A stretch of 64,000 nucleotides of DNA from Thelephora terrestris (taxonomy: Eukaryota; Basidiomycota; Agaricomycetes; Thelephorales; Thelephoraceae). The notes under the pieces are model-generated. The model was given only the letters and a program-made list of their open reading frames with translations. It made no database searches and had not been told where the DNA came from. Numbering within the stretch: position 1 is the first letter of the stretch; each line of letters opens with the position of its first letter. A program made the translations under genes and the position numbers. This document shows positions 22,500 to 35,800 of the stretch, piece by piece. Where the stretch lies: assembly GCA_015956445.1 (NCBI GenBank), contig WIUZ02000011.1:1017501-1081500 (forward strand), read 5' to 3'.

Positions 22500-22793
22500 C
22501 TTGCAGCATTGGTGTATTTGCTGTAGGCCACTAAAGAGCTTATCGAGTACCTCTTTGAACACGTTCGCTCTCCTCTCTCTCTCAGCCTTGTATCGAGAAT
22601 CGGCAAACGCGCTTACGAAAAGGAGTTCCTCGTCGCTCTCTTGATCAAGCAACAGTTTGAGGCGCCATCCTCGGGCTCTTATATCTGCCCTCAGAAGAAG
22701 ATAGGGACTTATTGGATAGAGGCTCGGCACTCCTGCTGTGAATTCGGACAACCTACCGGAGAACGCTCGTCTATCGTGTTTTGGACCACGTAG
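22500..22793 (+). CDS. Sense-strand open block after the F1 TATA box
   Basis: An open block ends at a stop at 22791-22793 and contains [20 protein letters not shown] and [15 protein letters not shown]. Nearly the same peptides are encoded at the same place in F2 (minus, about 25468-25260) and F3 (minus, about 62470-62310). No in-frame ATG is obvious, so it may be an exon of an LTR-driven transcript. No family recognised. Confidence 0.35.
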
Positions 22794-23833
22794 ACTTTGG
22801 GTGGATATAGGGAAGTTGTTCCCCCTTTGCCCCATTGTTTCTTGTTGGTTGGAGTTGCGACTCACCAACAGCACTGGTACCTGAAGGGCGAAGAGTGGCC
22901 CTGACAACTTTCAAGCTTTGAAGACCTAATCCAGGACCTTACTCCAGTAACGCTCTCAAGAGGCGACATTGGGTTGCAAATGCTCAGCGGAGAAGAAGCT
23001 GTGTTTGATGTCATTGGGGTTGTTACTTCCTGTTGCCTTTGTGCACCGCCTGGCTATGCAGTGTGAGTCTTCATCCTGTGTTCACCTTCATGAGTCAACA
23101 TTCTGAACTCTTTCAGGAATGACTTCCCAATGTTTCCTCGCTGGATCAGACTAACAGGTGGCAGCAACTTCACTTTCGGTCAGGCCATGCTCACAAGAAC
23201 CACCTACGAGTTCATGACACTGGGGACAAGCCCCTAATTACTGACCAGGTACTTTTTGAGTACATTGTAGTTCCATGTCCGATGTACTAACACTTTGCTG
23301 GGCAAGGACAAGCTGAGTTCTTTCAGAATGTACTAAACAATATAACTACTAATTCCCAGCTCAGTGCATTGTGGGAACATTCAAAAAGTACTGAATCATG
23401 TGACCACAATGTCCCTAATCAGTAATTGTTTACTACTTTTTGCTTGTCCCAAAGAAAGTGATCAACAAGTACCTGCGCTGCACATTGTGGTTTCGGTCAA
23501 GATTTACTGGGTCATGTGACCACAAAGTACCAAATTGGTGAATGCTGAGTGCTTTTAAAATGTCCTGAGCCCATGTGTCCAGATTTCACACGAGTGGCTC
23601 AAAGAAAATGTGATCACAAAGTACTGAGACTTGTCAGGAACATGGTATTTTTAAACTTTTTATAACACGCTCTTTCTTTGAACTCTTCTTACCTTTTCAT
23701 ACTGTTTGAATGCCTCACGCTCCTTATCCTTCGCACCTCTCATTCAAAACACACAACGTGTATACATTCATGGCAACCGGAACAACATGGCTATACTAAG
23801 TGCTATCAACGTCCTGTCAAAAGTCAACTCTAT

Positions 23834-26800
23834 CTACGGCAGGCCTCAAGGTCATCAGCTGGCCATCCCGGAGATTGAAGAACTGGCCCCTCTTTGCAAG
23901 ATCTCTCCAAACATGGCGTCCTTATCCTCCACGCTCAACTGAACATCTAGTTCAAGTCGATACAAAGAGATGCCTTTGTAGGGTCCCACCAGCCACCCAG
24001 ATGTCACTGAACTTTGGAACACCTGGTCCCACATCTCCATCACACTGGGGGCAGGGGCACCTGGAATCAGTGATTACATCTCAATTACACAGTGAGTTCA
24101 TGTGCACTTTTCAATAATTGTAATTGCTGATTCCAGGTTGATTACATTTCAAATGTTACCTTGACATGTAATCCAGCCAATGTCCACCAATTACATTTGA
24201 AATGTTATCTACAAATGTTTCTGGGATGTTTTTTACCTGTCGGCAACAATGATACTGAAATGTAGTCAACATGTTTTTCAATTGTCCAAGATGTGATCTA
24301 AATGCGCTCAAAAACATGAGATGTTTTCACAATGTGCCCAGTGGGCACATTCAGGAAACATTGCTTGGAAACATTTTGAGGAAATTTCAGATGGAGTTGG
24401 TGGGCACAGTTGAATTACATGTCAAGGTAACATTTGTAATGTAATCAACCTGGAATTGGTGATTACAATCATTGAAAAGTGCACATGTAATCACCAATTC
24501 CAGGTTCCCCTGCCCCCAGTGTCACTGGGTGACTGCTCGGCAGTGCTGTCGACGTAGTCAAAGAGAGACCCTCCATCTTCCTCATTGGAGGCCTGGGTGG
24601 GATCCTGTACTGCGAGTCGAGTGAGGTGCCTGAGCTGGACCTCCGACTCAACCTGTCGGTTGGGACGGTTGACCTGGTATTGGAATGGCCTTCCCTCATC
24701 TCAACCAAACTGGTCACCATCCGACTCAGCTGGACGTGGGTAAGGGTAAGCCGAGGGTGCCATGCGATGAGCAACGCGGCGTCGAGAGTGTTTACTACGC
24801 TGCCCCTTAGTCACCGGTGAACTGCTACTATCCGGGTGGAGTCGGGACACGACCACAATAGCAGAAGTGGGGGTGAGGGGTCGCTGGTTGTGCAGAGGTC
24901 GGGAAGGGGAGAGAAGCTAGACAGAGGAGAGGGAATCACGGTAGGTCGCGACATTGTCGGGACGAGAGGGGAGAACTCCATACTAGCAAACTCCTGCTAG
25001 ACGATGACAATGGGCTAGGGGGCTATTGGAACTATGGGGCTAATGGAATCGATGTCAGAGCGAGGAGCTGGAGGTGTTTGATGATCAGGTCGTTCAGGCA
25101 GAAGGGAGAAGAGGTGTGAAGAGGCCCAGGGGTTTCTTGTGATTCGGTAAGTGTCAGGGCCACTCTTCGCCCTTCAGGTACCAGTGCTGTTGGTGAGTCG
25201 CAACTCCAACCAACAAGAAACAATGGGGCAAAGGGGGAACGACTTCCCTATATCCACCCAAAGTCTACGTGGTCCAAAACGCGATGGACGAGCGTTCTCC
25301 GGTAGGTTGTCCGAATTCACAGCAGGAGTGCCGAGCCTCTATCAGATCAATCCCTATCTTCTTCTGAGGGCAGAGATAAGAGCCTGAGGATGGCGCCTCA
25401 AACTGGTGCTTGATTAAGAGAGCGGCAACGAACTCCTTTTTGTAAGCGCGTTCACCGATTCTTAACACAAGGCTGAGAGAGAGAGGAGAGCGAACGTGTT
25501 CGGAGAGTTACTCGATAAGCTCTTCAGTGGCCTACAGCAAATACACTGATGCTGTAAGGAGAAGAGGACTTCCCGAGATATCAAAGATGGGGAGTCCTCA
25601 GCTACTCTACTGGTGCTTATATAGAAGAGTGGCCGGGACAGAGATAACCCTATCTAATAATAACTCGGAGTAAAGAAGGGCCGAGGGTAAGCCAGAACAG
25701 TAAGCGGTCCGGAGTGTAGAATAGAAATGATAAAGGAATGACTAATGGGTCAGGGTCCGTGAGAGAATGAAAAAGGGGTCATGACGTCGTGTGGGAAAGG
25801 AATGACAAAGAACAATATCACATGTGGAGACTGACCAATGAGAAGACGACGCGTCAGCTCGTCCGATCGGGACAACAAAGGACCTAGCGAGGCTTGAATG
25901 TCGAGGACGAATGTATGAGGAGTCTGGACCGGCGAAACGATGGGCCGAGCCAATGGCGAATAGGGCGCGAGCGCTGTCGAGAGTTGGATAAAGCGTAGTG
26001 CGAACCGGCCATTGGATCCATCAAACTCCCTTCTTTCCAAATCAACAACCCCACCAACCAACTACTCATCCACTATGCCCATGATCTCCGATCGAGTCTT
26101 CCGTGCTGAGAACAGCACCGCTACCATCGAGTCTGCGGATCCGCGCTCCGTGCAGAACAAGAGTTACTTCCTTCCAAATGCCAACGTGGCGTACCCCAGT
26201 TATCGCGAGGTGCGACGTCACGTGTCGCCGTTTGCTGGCAACAACTGATATCGTATCGTAGATCTTCGCGGTTGCCGCCAAGGTAGATGCCCGACAACTG
26301 GAGGCGACGATAGCCAAGCCTCCCAACTACTTGACCATAGATGACGAGTTGTGGTATCACAACCTGATTGACCACAAGTTGCAGGAGTCTATGCGTGGGG
26401 TCATGTTTGACACCGAGTTGCGTATGCCATGGGAGACTCCGGTGGCGTCATCGTTGTGGGGTCTTCTGAAGATGGGAATCTACGATCTGGGAAACGGCGA
26501 AGGAAGGTAGCCAGGGGCGACTCGTTCGCAACATTACACAGCAGCCGTTGGTCACCGCCTTTGGTTCCTTTTGAGGACAGAACAGAAAGCGGTGAGTCGG
26601 TCTGTGCATCCCGCTTGTGGGATAACACTGACAGGCTTGTAGAATGAGCGGCTGAAGCGTGAAGTGAAGGAAGCGAAGGATGATGCCCGTAGGATGTACT
26701 CGGAAGCGTTGGACACGAAGAAAACACTGCTCCTGATGAACGATACGCTCCGCGTTACGTTTGAGAGCGAGATGCTGGCGATGCGTGAAGAACACAATCA

Positions 26801-29800
26801 GTTGGTCGAATCCTTGAAGGAACGGGACGACACTATTCAGCGAGACCTGATCGAGGTCGACCGACGACTCAACCGTCATCGAAGGGCCTTGAATGAGTTG
26901 GACACCAAGGTCGGTGTGTCTTCCCCTGGTCTTGATCCGAGGGAGCTCATACCACTTCTAGGTTGACACGTTGGACAACACTTTGCCATTGCTGGGCGCT
27001 CGGGTAGAGTCCATGAGCAAGCGGTTGTGTCATTGCCGTACTCGTTCGGTGGCTGCGGTTCGCGACGAGTCCGAGGACGAGTCGATACCGGATCGGATGG
27101 CTTCTCCCATAGGTGGGATGTCGGTTGACATATTTGGCTTTGTCCACTGACATCCTTTTTAGCCTCCGACGGTTCGTACTGTACACCGGCGCACACAGAT
27201 GGCGGGGAAGAGGTCGTCCGCGAGACGTCCGAGGAGACGGCCGTGACAGTAGTACTTATTAAAATCATTAATGTTTTACAAGTTTTTCTCATAAATTTGA
27301 ATGATTTTTCTCATGAGTTTTTTAATGCCACAAGGGGGCCAATTTTACTCATAGACTTTTAATGGTTTTGTAAGGGGGCTGAAACCCGGCTACTGGGCCT
27401 ACCTGGGCTTTCCTAATATGGCAAATAACCGGAACGGGTGATCAGTGGGGATCCGGCTGATCGGGTAGTCTCTCTGGCTTCCCCGAGCGCCTACGCTTAA
27501 CCCCCACATCAAAATGATAATTGCGCGCCTTTCGGGTATATTTCTTTTCCCCCTGGCGCTCCTCCGTGTCTCGGCTTATTCCGGTACATCAAAACAAAAC
27601 CGCGCGCCTTTCGGAAGCACCTCCCTGCTTCCCACGCGCTTCGGCACACCCCGCGGCATCAAAACAATAATCACACGGCTTCCGTGCCTCCTCCCGCGCC
27701 TCGGCTCATCCCGCGGGATCAAATATCCACCCCCCCCAAAAAAAAAAAACCACCCGCATCCTGCCACCGCCCCACGCGCATTAAATTAAATAGGTAGACT
27801 CGGCAGATAGCTTCTTTAATAAAAAAATGCAGGGAAAAATAAAAATAAAAATAAAAACCAGCTTTTTTTTTGCCGGGATCCACCCTGGGACTAGCTGCAG
27901 TGACGCCCACAAAAAACCGTCCAGAAACGGCTCGATTTGCAGCCAGGGAGGCGCGTTTTCGTAGGGAATGCCTGCTGGCGGGACCGGGTTTCTGAAGCGC
28001 CCAAAAGCAGCGTGGTGTGGGGCGCCCGGTATTCGCTTTTTTTAGAAATCGCGCAGTGGATTGGGAGGTAATATACATATCTATTATTCCCGTCGTGTCC
28101 GAGAGCGTAATCTTATGTTTTTGACTCTCCGTGCCCTGGTTTTTCGTTGCCACGGAACGCGGCACGGGTTTCGGGCGCCAAATCCGCACGCGAAGCGAAC
28201 CGGTACTCAAATGCCACATAGCGGGCCCGCAGCTCTCTTTTTTTAATTTTATTCAAGTAGAAGGGGTAGATAACAAGGAGGACTAACGTTTCCGTTTAAT
28301 CCGGCTCTATAAATTCAATTATTCGAGCCGTAGCGTCCCAATTTCTTGGTGCCAGCTCACTGACCTTCCCGCCGCTCGTTAGGCGCCTAGTTTCCTAATT
28401 GGGAATCATCTCACAAAATCTTCTAAGTCCACACGAAAACCCGGGGAGACTGCCGCCCGTTCGCTCGACTGGTTTATAGCAACGGAAAAACATTCTATTC
28501 ATGGCGAGGGGGAGGACATTTCGTAGTAAAATGTAGCTATGGTAATGTAACATGAAGGGAATCTACGTTTAATCGAAGATATCGTCCTCGAAGGAAGCTA
28601 CTGTTGGGCTGTGGGGATTGCTTTCGACGACGTCACAAGTTATCTCATCCTCAGAGGGGTCCAATTCGGGGGTATGAAGACCGGAGTGGTAGAGTTGAAC
28701 GTTCGAAACAAGGCGGTGGCGCTTGTTCTCTGGCGGGCGGGGGAATTGTTTGAGCCATTGGACCTCGAAGGGCAGTGTTTCGAGAAGATGGTACCAGTCG
28801 TCGACGAAGATGCTGGCCATTCTGCGTTGGATGTCAGCTCGCTTGTGTGCGTAGGCCTTGATCCCAGCTCCCACTGTAGCATCGATGGCCGAATCACCAA
28901 CGGGAAGAGAGGTTGCACGGGAGATCCATTCTAGCGAATTCTGCTCGAAAGTGACCCAGGTTCGTCGCATTTCTTCAACAACCAGTTCCATCTCTTCCTG
29001 ATAACGTTTAGCCCGCTCTTGGAGTTTACACCACTCGACCCGGAGAGTGGCCTGGAGGTCGGGGTCGTCGACTGAAGCCGAATGTTGAGGTGCCGCCGTC
29101 CAGATCCAAGATTGGACGAAACGAGACTCCGACGTCTCAGATTCCTCGCGGCCAGGCCCACGAACGTCGGCAGGTCGGAGCTCCAGTATGGTCTTTTTCC
29201 AAGGACCGAACTCCTCATTCGGGGCTAGCGCTTCAATGGCCTTGCGCGAAATTCGGTAGGTGGACGCTGCTTGCTTCAACTTCATTTGAACCTTGTCGTT
29301 CAGGCCGCGGGACTTGGTCCTTTGCGTATTCGCGATGTGGGACTGTCTCTTCGCAGAGAGAACCCGTATCATTCGGCGGGATTGGCGGACCTCGTGGAGG
29401 GCCTTTAAGGCCTGGGCGTATCGCAGCCGGTATTCGAGCTTGGGCAGGCCGTCAATGCACTGGGAGTCACGCGAGGTAGAGGGGAGGGCAGAGGGAAGCC
29501 ATAATTGAACATCTTCGGGGCGATCGGCGAGGAGGATAGGGTTGATAGCATCGATGAGGGGTTCTGACCCCGGCATATAGAGGCGTTGAGGGGCACGGAG
29601 CTTTGTGATGTTCTTAGAAAGAGCCCGGCGTTGTGCTAGATACGAGTTTTCGGAATCTTCGTTGTTGACATTCTTCCCGCATACTTTAAGTTTAGTTCTA
29701 GGGGACGAGCGTCAGTAACAATCCCAGGTGAGGAACGAAGACACTTACTGTGCTGCTTCGGTATCCAATGCCAGTCGAAGGAACTCGCTCGGGGACGTCT

Positions 29801-32800
29801 CGTGGGGGAAGGCTGCATAAGTCCTTATCTGTTCTGATTCTTCGTTGAGAAGCTGGACCCTCAGCTTCTCTAGCGCATTGTCTGTTCAGGTTCATTGAGC
29901 TGAGAAAGTGGTGCGCGCGTGTTCAAGCTTACGAGGGTTTGGCTCCTCAAACGGGTTGGGTTCAGATTGGTCATTTTTGTAGGCCGTTAACATCTTCCTC
30001 CATTCGGGAACAAACTTAGCCCAAGTAGCGGTCATCGAGTCGGCCTCCTTACGCTGATCTTCAGACCCCTGGAGAGCCCGTTTGAGCATCGTCTTCAACT
30101 GTGAGCCTAAGCAAAGGTTAGTTAACTTGTTGATGAAGGAGATTAGGTGCCTTACAAAGACCAACGACTTTCCGCCAATTCCACCCGTTCCAATGATCAT
30201 CCAGAATCATATGGCGGGCAGCTGGTCCGTTCTCCCTTGACCAAACCGCAAGCGACGTGGAGTGGGACCATATGGTCTCGACACCCTCTCCGTGGGTCAA
30301 TCCAACACCATCCATGTAGGCGAGATTGAACTTTGCCTGACACGATGCTCCGTGGCCGGTGATGTGGAACTTTGGAACTGCTACACGAAATGAATCTAGT
30401 GACTTGATATCGAGGGGTGGGAGGGAGGTAGTATCCATGCAGCGACGAGAAAAGTTTTTTCCCCACTGGCAACCAATGTCGTAGGTGACCACGACATCCT
30501 TAACCCCCGCATCGATATCGTCCTTGAGAGTAGACGCGATAGCATACACTGGGGGCAATGGGACACTTACCCAGCAAATGCATTGTGATTGCATTGTGAT
30601 TTTTTAGACAATGTGTCCAGCCTTTGGCCAGGAGGTACATGCTGAGTTCTTTTACAAAGTGCCCATCAATGCGACCACAATGTGGCCAGTGGGTCCATCT
30701 TGATCACTTTTACAAAGTGCCCATCAATTCGATCACAATGTGTCCTGTGGGTCCATGCAGGATACATTGTAAAAGTATCCATCAAAGTGGCCACTGGGCA
30801 CTTTGTGAAAGAAACCCCTGGTTTCTTTCACAATTTTGTTCACAATGTATCCTACTGGGTGCCTGAGCCACTCATTGAGAGTTCTTTCAAAAAGTAACCA
30901 GCAATGTGACCAAAATGTCCCCAGGGGGTTCTTCTTAATGTTTTCACAATGAACTCTCAATGTGGTTGGATTTCACAACAAACTCTCAAAGAAACCATTG
31001 AGTATCTGGTTGGATACTTTGTGGACACATTGCTGGATACTTTCTGAAAGAACTCTCAATGAGTGGCTCAGGTGTATGCTGGACACATTGTAAGCAAAAT
31101 TGTGAAAGAAACCAGGGGTTTCTTTCACAAAGTGCCCAGTGGCCACTTTGATGGATACTTTTACAATGTATCCTGCATGGACCCACAGGACACATTGTGA
31201 TCGAATTGATGGGCACTTTGTAAAAGTGATCGGGATGGACCCACTGGCCACATTGTGGTCACATTGATGGGCACTTTGTAAAAGAACTCAGCATGTACCT
31301 CCTGGCCACAGGCTGGACACATTATCTAAAAAATCACAATGTAATCACAATGTAATTGCTGGGTAAGTGACCTATTGCCCCCAGTGATAGTCGATATTGA
31401 TATACCTGGACGTGATAGTTAGCTAACGAGGAAGCAATGCACTACAATGGATTACCGTTCGCCCTTCTGAAGATCTACGACTCCTTTCGGACGGATGAAA
31501 GCATGGCGGCATGATACAGCGGCAACGCCGGTAACAGCGTACCCCTGAGAAGACTTCGTATACGCCTGGTTCACGGCGTGGAGATCCGGACCGCAAGTGG
31601 TGGCCTTCATCATGATGATCAGCGATCGATCACCAGGACGAATGGGGAACTCACAGATTGAATTGAGTTTGCATTTGCTTCCAGGTACGTTCGATATGGA
31701 CTTTGATCCACCACGTAACCCATTCCAGTTCCAAGGTCGGTGTCACTGAACCCACGATCTTTCAACTTTAATTTGAAGCAGGCATCAATGCCCAAGAACA
31801 AAGTATTTTTCCAGCTTATACAAAAAAGAGTGAGTACAACAACAACAACCAGTAGATAGCAGGATCAGTCGTAGGACTCAGATACAGGAAGATGGAGAGT
31901 GTTCTTCCCCGGGTGAGGACACGCAGGACAGGGTATTGCCATGCTCCCGTTTGGCAACGACCCAACAGTGAAAGAGTGGTGCACGGCACCGCCTCGCTTG
32001 AGGATCTGAAGATGACACCAGATGCGGAAGACGAGGACTATCTCGTTGTAGCGATGCTGCGGAATGTTAAGTCAGCGAGAGAGGTGCTATAAGATGAACA
32101 AACGGCGTACAATCGCTGAATTCAACCCTGCAGCATCCGAACGGCGAAGGATAGCATTGTAGAAGTCGTATGGATTACATTTATTCTGATCCTGGAGCTT
32201 GTGGAAGAAGTCGAGCATGTCAAATGCAAACGCCGTTGCAGGACGAGCGATTGTTGCCGGAAACCAGCGGAAGCGGAGGAGCTGAGCGTGCTTGGAAGGT
32301 GCGTGATCACAACGGCAGTAGCGGACAACAAGACGGTTGACACCAGATAGACCGAACACCATTAAATCTTGGAGGTCGGAAGGGGAGGGACAACGGTCGC
32401 CGATGTTGTGCCCAAGGTGGACGACAAGACCAGCGGAAGTGAGGGTGACGTCTTTGAAGAACTCCCCATTCCACTTCTAAAGGTACGTCAGCGCCAACGC
32501 GATACAATGAATGCCAAACAATATACCTGGACCTTGTGGAGTGGCGCATCCGCATGGCGCAAAAGCAGACAAGCACTACATAGTAAATTTGCCGAAAGAC
32601 AGTCGAGACACCGATAGGTTGCAGGCGATTTACATGTGGCGCAGGATAACGTTTGAGGAGGAGCCTCTAAACGAAGAAGTTCGTGGAGGAACTCAGTCCG
32701 GTGAGGAGTCCACTCTTGGAGTACAGCCTGGAAATGGGTGAACGAGTGATGACGTGGCAAACCTAGGTTGCACCTACGGACACCGAACGGCTTTTGTCAT

Positions 32801-35800
32801 TATTGGATATTTTTTGCTTGACTGAGGGAGCAGTGTTGGAAGAGCCTCGCTCATCTGGAGGCTGAAAGTCGTCCGCTTGAGGAATGGCATCGAAAGGGAA
32901 GAGGGGTGCCGGTGAACTACGAGGATCGACTCTTGACCCCTCGACAACACGCTTCTGGGTGAAACGACCACCTTTTCGAGCATGGGAAAAGACCTCGCAG
33001 GTCGCAGAGGAAGGGGACTCTTCGGCACTCCGTTTTCTTTTGCGAGATGATCGTACCATGAAGACGAAGTATCGAGCGCCAAATTCCGCGAGAACTTGTG
33101 GCCAGTGCTTCGGCTGTGTGCGTTCGGGAAAATGCGGACCGCGTGCAAATATTCATCCGTCCTGTTGCACTATTCAATGTCTAGTCAATCGTCCCCCCGT
33201 CGTGACAATGACATGGAAAATCACCTATTTCACTCGAAAACCCTCAAGGTCGAATTTCGTTCAGCACCCGTTCCACGCACGCACATAGATGCCATTGTCT
33301 ATTTTATTTTTATTTTTTCAAATGTAGTTACCGCGTAGGATTTGGTTGACTCCGAAATAATCAACCCAAATGCTTCGAAGATGTGAGAATGACACCGATC
33401 AGGATAAATGTAGAGGCGGCTGAACCAAGAGCTCGGGTGATTTGAGCATGGCAGTGGACCAATTTACGCTCGGACTCCGGAGGGGATCGAAGGAAAGTGG
33501 TGATCAGAGTCGACTCGATTGGGGACGTCGCACAATGCCAGGGTGTTGGGTGTTGACGTTGAGTGCCTTCAGTCTCTCTCGCGCGCAGCATCTCTTGTCG
33601 GAACTTAAGTATCTTGCGTGAGGCTGGGTTCTCGGTGGATCTTGGATATCTTGCACGAGACTAAGAGCTTGGTGGATCGCCCTCGTTGGATGTTTCCGGG
33701 GCTTGAGTTTAGGTTTTTTCTGGGCCTTTGGTATCTCGCGCAAGATCCTAGGTTCTTGGTGGATCTTGGATATCTCGCATCGGGTCACATTCTTGTTGGA
33801 TGTTGGATGTCTCGCACGAGACAGGTTCTTGCTGGATGTTGGATGTCTCGTGCGCACGAGACAGGTTCTTGCTGGATGTCGGATGTCTCGCACGAGACAG
33901 GTTCTTGCTGGGTGTTGGGTGCCTCACACGAGACAGGTTCTTGCTGGATGTCGGATGTCTCGCACGAGCAGGTTCTTGCTGGATGTTGGATGTCTCATGC
34001 GCACGAGACAGGTTCTTGCTGGATGTCGGATGTCTCGCACGAGACAGGTTCTTGCTGGATGTTGGGTGTCTCACACGAGACAGGTTCTCATTGGACGTTG
34101 GGGATCTCATACAAGATCAGGTCCTTGGTGGATCTTGGATATCTTGTGTTGAACAAGGTTCTTGTTGGATGTTGGGTATCTCGCACGAGGCGGGTCCTTG
34201 TATACCTAGCACGAGACAGGATCTTGTTGGATGTTCTGCCTCAGATATCTGATCCTCGCTGGACATTGGAGATCTGGCGAGAGATCAGGTTCTTGGTGGA
34301 TCTTGGATATCTCCCGCTGGATCACGTCCCCGTTGGATGTTGGCCGGGCGGTTTGCACGAGACAGGTTCTTGTTAAGTGTTGGATATGTTGCTCGAGGTC
34401 AGCTCTTGGTGGATCTTGGACGTCTTGGACAAGAGAGACTCTCGTTGGATGCCTCATGTGTCTCGCGTTGGACGTCTAGTACGCTAGTTCCCATTGCATC
34501 TTTTGCTTTCTTGTCGGGCGGACGTTGAGTATCCCGCGCAAGATCGCAATCTTGGTGGACCTTGGATTCCTCGCACATGCCTGGATCTCGATGGACCTTG
34601 CAATCGGACGTGCACGGTTCTTGTTACATAGTGCCGCCGCAATCCTCGAAACCGCTTCGAGGTAAGCTCCTAAACATTTGAATCCTCGGTTTCGCGCACG
34701 CGAGGCAGGGATTGGCTTCTCCGCCTCGCTTGCCCTAGGACCGGAATTTCATAGAGGTGACCTCACGTGATTGGTCGGAGAGCCAAACAGAGCCTCGGCC
34801 CTCGCGTCGCTCCTTTCCCGCATCCACCGCCGCTTTCCCTCTCATCGACATCTCTCCTCTACTTCTCGCTTGTCTTGGTCCACGTCCTAACCCCACTCCC
34901 CTTCAAGCCCAGCCGACCCCAATCCCTTTCCTGAAGGTTTTTTTCTTCATATTATTTACCCCATTGCGCCTCATGGCCTCAGCCCCTCGAGATGACCCCT
35001 GCGCTCGTCCTAGTTGACCCATTTGCCCTCCAAACCTCAGCCAGGTCGTCGTCTTGCAATCGGTTTACCTCTCCCTAGGACTCGCAATCGTCTCCATCCT
35101 TCGTTTCTCTTCCGTGACTGGCACCCGCCCTCCAGACTTCACCTTTGGCCCTCTGACACCACCGAATGACAGACACCTCTTCCCATAGGCCCGACCTCCG
35201 TTTTGGAGGAAAGTACAGACTTGGCAAAAAAAAAAACTCAGCTCCGGCTCTTGCGGTACGTGCCACGTCCTCGCAACACCAACAACAAGGCTGATGCACC
35301 GCTCCACCCACTTACCCTTACGAAATAACAGGTGGGGTCTATCTTAGAATCAACATCATTGGGGCGAAGAGATCGCCATCGAGTTCAAGTCTGTCAAGGC
35401 CAAGGTCTACAAGACCCTTGCTAGTGGCGTCGGCGTCCGTCAGCAACTTCTGCGGCCGCAAATTCTCTCTCAGGACGGATGTTGCTGATCAATTATGTAT
35501 ATGTAATCAATCCTCCCGTCTCACCGATGCCCAATGCTGATGCTGGCACGTCGGACAGATTTCTCGCATCGAGTACGTCCACTCCCGTAACTTCATCCAC
35601 CGTGACATCAAGCTTCTTGATGGTAATCGGCAAGCCCGGTCACCAGGTCAATGTCATCGATTGCGGTCTTGCCAAGAAGTACAGGGACTCGAAGACCCAC
35701 CTTCACATTCCCTACAGAGAGAACAAGAACCTGACCGGTACCGCTCGTTACACCTCCATTAACACCCATCTGGGTGCTGAGCAAGCCCATCGTGACGATC

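Larger units (their letters stand above)
18889..22906 (+). mobile_element. F1: LTR-like unit with antisense gene, hosting P
   Basis: Starts TGTCAGCGTGCTG and ends GGGCCACTCTTC in reverse, that is GAAGAGTGGCCCTGACA, flanked by the 5-bp repeat ACTTT (18884-18888 and 22907-22911). A plus-strand CTATATAGG at 22434-22442 lies about 0.47 kb before the 3' end. The solo LTR P (20870-21953) is nested inside; without it F1 is about 2.9 kb. The upstream part encodes a minus-strand gene. No pol domain. The unit appears whole at both ends. Confidence 0.75.

Noticed and set aside
33618-34376. 252-residue plus-strand frame and its antisense relatives
   Set aside because: They are translations of the 36/40-bp minisatellite, which keeps several frames open.
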